Under the pieces are notes generated by a model. The model was given only the letters and a program-made list of their open reading frames with translations. It had not been told where the DNA came from and ran no database searches. Below are positions 59,142-64,000 of a stretch of DNA of 64,000 nucleotides, in pieces; positions within the stretch are counted from its first letter, which is position 1; each line of letters starts with the position of its first letter. The stretch is from contig CM036633.1 in the NCBI GenBank assembly GCA_020746105.1, positions 15,980,501-16,044,500 on the forward strand, given 5' to 3'. Source of the DNA: Trogon surrucura (Eukaryota > Chordata > Aves > Trogoniformes > Trogonidae). Position numbers and translations under genes: made by a program.

Positions 59142-62100
59142 GAGGAGGATGCTCCTGGCTGGCGGCAGGCGGGGAGCGAGGTGGGGAGCTGTCGACCCCT
59201 GCCCGCAGGGGTGGGAGAGCGTGCGGGAGGCTGGGGCTGCAGCACTCCGCCGTGGGTGCCTTGGCCTGTGCAGCTCGGGAGTCTCCTGCAGCATGTGGAT
59301 ACAGATACTGCTTTTCCCCTTAAAGTGCTGAGAGTGTGGCGGGGGAAGAGGGAAGGCTTCATGGCCACCGTCACAGCCTGCTCTCTGGACACTGTGTCGT
59401 GTCCTTCCTTGCAGGCTTGCTGGTCAATGTGCTGGCACTGGTGGAAAGGAAAACTTGATGCTGGTAGCAGAGAAATGACTTGGTAAGCTTTGGCAGACAG
59501 GGCAGTCGGTTTGCCCTGTGTAGTGGCCTGGGTCGAATGCCCCACTGGGCCGTGCTTGTGTTTTAACGGGGAACAGGAGTCTGGAAAACACCGCGTCGGT
59601 GTGATGGGCTTTGCCGATGTGGCTGGTGGTGCTCTGGAGGGGGCACGCGAGTCGTTCTGGTGTGGTGCCGCCCTGCAGGAGCTGCTGCGGGTGCCCTGCG
59701 CACGGGAGCGCTGCCCCTCGCCCCTGAAATCCTGGCCCTCAGCTCCCTGCCTCCCTTCTCTTGTCTGCACAGGTACTGGGCTATAGAGATTTGCTTGTTT
59801 TTTCCTGTGTTTTTTGCCTTGCTGATGTTGAGGATTAAAATCCGCCTGGGGCTTATTGGCAACTGTTTGGAGTGAGACTCCTGGCCGGCAGATCAGGCGA
59901 CGACGCACACGGGCTGGAGAACCCTGTCTCGCTCGTGGTGGGCGCTGCGCGGCAGGGCGACGGGGCGGGAAGGGGCGTGCGGCCGGCACTGGGGGCGCCC
60001 CCGTGCTGGGGAGGGGTGCAGCCAGCGGTGGGTGCATCCGTGCTCTGCGGATGGCCTCCTCAGCCCCCAGTGCTGCTTGGGAGTGGGTGCGTCCCCTCAC
60101 CTTGAGCTGTCCACAAGGGGATGGGGGAAATATCTTGCAGGGCGAGCTCAGACCTGGTTTCCCTCCCTTTAGCAACAACCTGGAGCGCCACGTCCTGTGC
60201 GCAGGCTGGCTGGCCAGGCGTGGCTTTGCATTTGATGATGTACCTTCACTGAACAAACTCGAAGGTGTTTTCCAGCCTTTCTGCAGCTCTCTCTCCCCTT
60301 GTGCTGCTGGGCCCTGCTTGCTGCTTCGCTCACTGGAGTCTGAGCAAGCCCTTGGTTCTCAGCCCTGGGGCACTGTGCAGCTTTGAAATAACTGCTGAAG
60401 GTCATTGTGGTTGCGGTCTTGGGTTAGGAGCTGCATTTGAAAACTCTCCAAAAAGGAGCTATTGCCGTTTTTGCCACGTGAGCTTGTCATGAGAGTCATG
60501 AAGCGCAGCTGACTGAAGCTGCATTACCGGGGGCTGCATCCAGCCCGCGTGTGCTTGTCGGGTGCCAACAGAGAATCCTCTGTGCCCCGGCAGTGGCACT
60601 GTCCCAAGTGTCCCCCAGGGGCTCTGGCATGGTTGTCGCTTTAGGTCTGAGAGCTCGCTTGGGGGGGCTTGGGAGCAGGAGTGTCGGTGCTGAGCTGGCT
60701 TTTTGGAGCGGGAACGCTGTGCAGCGTCGCTGTTTTCCTCGCCACATGGAGCGAGCGACAAGGAGGTTGTGGTTGTTCCTTGCCTGTTCCCCCGTGGGTT
60801 GGTGGAGTTGGGCGTTCTGGGAAGGCGCTGCATGGCTTGGCCGGCAGGATTGCCACGGGCACCGAGTGTCCTCAGCAGATCTCTTGGCAACTCTGGCCCC
60901 GCGGAGAATACAGTTAGTTCCCCTTTTCTTTTATTGAAAGATTACAGTACTTCAAGATTAGAAAATTGCGTGGAGCCCGCTGTGGCTCCCCTGGGGCAGG
61001 CTGTTGGTGCCCGGCCTGCCCTGGCCATGTGCACCCGCCTGAGGGGTGTTTGCTCCCTGACTTTGGATCGCTTGCACCTCTTTGGAGCTTCTCCCTTTGC
61101 TTCCTTCCTCCTGCCCAGGGGAGCGGGGCCGTGTCCCTTCCCCTTGGGGCCGGGGAGCGTTAGGGCAGCTCTGAATTGAAGAGCACTCGGCTGCTCGACG
61201 AAGCCTCTGCAGTTGGGATGCTGGAGGGCTCCTCTTTCCGTCGCTGTGTGCGCAGCGCTGGGAGACTGCTCCTCCACAGCCTCTGCTTGGGAAGGAAAAA
61301 TGCGCTGTAGCTGCCTCGCAGCAAGCTCACAGGCTCTCCAGCCCCCTGCCTCGGCGCTGCTGCCTCTCTCTTACTAAACTACTGGGTTATTTTTAACTTG
61401 GAAAAATTACAACCTAAGATTTGCATTCTCTACCCCCAGCGGAGGGCTGGCGGCAGGATGTGGGGGAGGACCGGGGAGGGCTGGGAATGCGGCTCCCGGC
61501 TCGGGCAGGCCCGTTTCCAGGGGTTCGTGCCCCCCGCAGCACTCTGCCCGCCGGGCTCCCCGAGCCGCGAGGCTGCGCAGAGGGGCGACGGGGAGGCCGC
61601 TCCTCGCTCGGCGCGGCTGGAGTTTCAGCCTGGATTCCCATGGCGAATGCGCGGAGCAGCTGCAGACACATAAACAACTCCTGCTGCAGCAGGCTGTGGG
61701 GAGAGAGCCGGGCTCGGGGCTGCCAGGCTGCTGGCGTGACAGCCTGCACACGGGTGGCTTCTGGCGGGGGCTGCGTGCCTCCTCCAGAGAGCGTCCCGCA
61801 GAGAAGCTCGGCTGATGGAGCGTGTTGTGGGGGAGCAGCCGGCTGGGTTGCTGTTTTACCCAGCGCGGGAGGCTTTGCTGGGCCACGCAGCCCTCCCTAA
61901 TTCAGCTTGCTTAGAGCTGGTTGGGAGGAGCCAGGGAGAGAAATGTCACTCCTGCACGGTCTTTCCCTTTCCCCCTCCCCTAGCTCTGCCCCTTCAGCGT
62001 TTTGCAGGCGGTTGTCTTGTCGATGCTCGTCTCCCCTGCCTGGGTCTCCCTGCTCGAGCAGGAGCTCCTCTAAATGTGGTGGCAGGGCGATGGCTCCGCA

Positions 62101-64000
62101 GAGCCCCTTCTCCGTGCAGCCCCCAGGAATGTAGTTGCCCGAGTCCCTCTGGATTGCACCACAGATACTCAGGCTTCAAGCTCCGGTAGCTCTGCAGCTG
62201 AAACGCGCCAGTACAGCCCTGCCTGGAAACAGGAATTGATAAGGTAGCAAGAACCAAACGGCACCGGGGGACTGCGAATGTGTCTCTTGCTGCTGTGTGG
62301 TGCCTCGGAGAAGGGCACTGGTTGAGCCAAGCGGATGAAGGACGGTGCAGGTTCTCAGTTCTGCTTTGGTCTGTCTCAGCCGGACCTGTGGGTGCGCTCC
62401 TGCTGCTCTCCTGCGGTGTGGATGCATCAGGTAGGAAGGGTGGCCTGGTTGTCCTCAGGCTTGCTGTCTGCCTTGCCTACAGCCAAGCTGCTGAGGGTGG
62501 AGGGTGCTCTGGAGCCCCATCAGGCAGGTGCTGCCAAGTCCTGAGGACCTCTGCTCAAGCGTGCCTGGGAGAGCCTGGCAGAGGCCATCAGTCCTGGCCT
62601 GGTGTCTGCTACTTCATAGTGCTCCTAGGGGTTAGGGCAGGAGGGCAATGCAGCAAAGCTCTTGGCAAGCAATAGCCAGTACTTAATTCTCTCAGCTGTC
62701 TTCAGGCAGATGGAGGTATCCTTGCTCCTTTGGGAATGATCTGTGTTTGCTTGCCAAGACTGGTGCCTTACCCCCAGCACACTGGCTCAGCTTGGCTCGG
62801 CACGCTTCTGGTCAGCGTGCGAGTGCGAGAGGCTCTCCAGGCTGTGGGATGGGGCACGTTGTGAGATGCTGGGGCTGTTCCTGTGCCTCTGACCAGTGCC
62901 AAGCACCAGGACTCTGGGAGCTCCTGCTGGAGCAGCAATATTAGTGCCTCATCTCTGCAGAGGCCTGAAAGGTTTCATGCCATGCCTGACCCTGACACAA
63001 AAGTGATGTCGCTCAGTGTCCTCCCTGCATGGCAGGGAATGGCTCCTGACTGCTGTCCCCTTTCCTCAAGGCTGTAGGCACTGCTTCTCTGTGTTTGAGC
63101 CAAGGGCTGCTGCCACGATGACAGTGGGCGGTGAGGAGCAGAGCAGCTCTCCAGCTGCCAGGGCTAGGGCAGCAACTCTTCCCCACAAAGAGTTGCTTCT
63201 GCAGCTTGTGTGAGGCAGTGGGGATGTCCTCACCACCCCAAAGTGGTGTTTATACACAAGAGCAGCTGCTGACACTGCCATCAGGGTTGGTGGCAAAAGA
63301 AGGACCAGGAGCCTTCATTGTAAGAAAGTCTTCTCGATTGCTCCGTTGCCTGATGCCTTTCGCTGCCTGGTGTTTGGAAGGGCTGAGCAGGGCCCTTGTG
63401 CTCTGACTGTGGGAGCTGCCTGCACCTCTGTGCTGCTGGGGGTGCTGGCTCCTGCTCTAGAGAGATCTGAATCTCCTTGTCAGTCTGTGCTTCGACCTCT
63501 GCCAGCCCTTCTCCAGGCGGCTTAGGACATCTTCAGAGCAACCAAGGGTGTGCAGAGCTTCCTCAGCTCCACCTGGGCTGGCCGCAGCCCCTGTGCCTGG
63601 CTTGCCGCTGGCCTGCAGGTCTGGGCAGCAGGTTTGGACCTGGTGCCTCTGACCAATTTCTTCTCCTTGAAGCTGTGCCCAAACACCGAGGAGATGCAGC
63701 ACTTCCCGAGGCGCTTCAGCACAGCAGACCAGCTTGTCTGAAAATCCATAATTTTGTGGCATTGCTGTGCAGTTCGTCTCTATCTCCCGGCCTGCCAGCT
63801 CATCCGTTGGGGCTGCATGCGAAGTGCTGTGCCTGTTTGGGAGCTGTATTTTCAAGTGAGCCTTTCTGTAATCAGAGCTTTAGGAGGGAGGAGAGACAAG
63901 GGCCAGGTGGTGGTGAGGAGGTAAGCAAAGCTTGCACCCCTCATCTGGAAGGATGCATCGCCAAAGTCTGCTGACAGATGGGGGTTGAAAACTTCTATCT
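59142..64000. other. Probable intron or intergenic DNA, no gene seen
   Basis: GC-rich unique sequence. A moderate GC peak at 61,440-61,650 is not accompanied by promoter-like motifs. Open frames at 59,102-60,256 (minus) and elsewhere are Pro/Ala/Ser-rich without recognisable domains. Confidence 0.55.

Noticed and set aside
59102-60256. A 384-codon minus-strand open frame
   Set aside because: Its end lies in a CR1 tail (IPNIL comes from the repeat) and the rest has no family resemblance.

Overview
The window looks like nuclear DNA from a bird, most likely a microchromosome. Three things support this: a vertebrate gene with conserved exons and short introns, many truncated CR1 LINEs ending in the ATTCTGTG-type tail typical of birds and other sauropsids, and high GC with a long CpG island. 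A turtle or crocodilian is not fully excluded. Species cannot be fixed by eye.

Region 1 (1-about 28,075, + strand) is the 3' half of RALGAPB, the non-catalytic beta subunit of the Ral GTPase-activating complex. Fourteen coding exons can be placed from 697 to the stop at 24,187-24,189. All junctions keep frame, and together they encode 702 residues plus stop, from about residue 790 of the roughly 1,490-residue protein. The last exon is followed by an apparent 3' UTR of about 3.9 kb. It ends near 28,075 after AATAAA at 28,050, with a possible alternative signal at 26,269. The introns hold at least six CR1 fragments, one of them ending only 70 bases before an exon.

Region 2 (about 28,080-48,050) has no gene I can support. 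It is GC-rich intergenic DNA with CR1 fragments, a diverged minisatellite with a unit of about 30 bp, a 20-C run, and several islands of AT-rich, homeodomain/POU-motif-rich sequence. The best island is 31,590-32,090. These look like candidate conserved enhancers.

Region 3 (about 48,050-50,030) is a strong CpG island with GC boxes, three CCAAT boxes and a consensus 5' splice site at 48,965. It is probably the promoter and non-coding first exon of a + strand gene whose body lies beyond the window. Region 4 (50,030-64,000) would be that gene's first intron, or intergenic DNA; I see no convincing exon there, only one short CR1 tail.

I found no CRISPR array, no bacterial-type operon, no tRNA or rRNA, no recognisable retroviral or LTR element and no evident new biological system. 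The points most worth following are the candidate enhancers, the orphan promoter, and the CR1 insertion beside the 79-nt RALGAPB exon.
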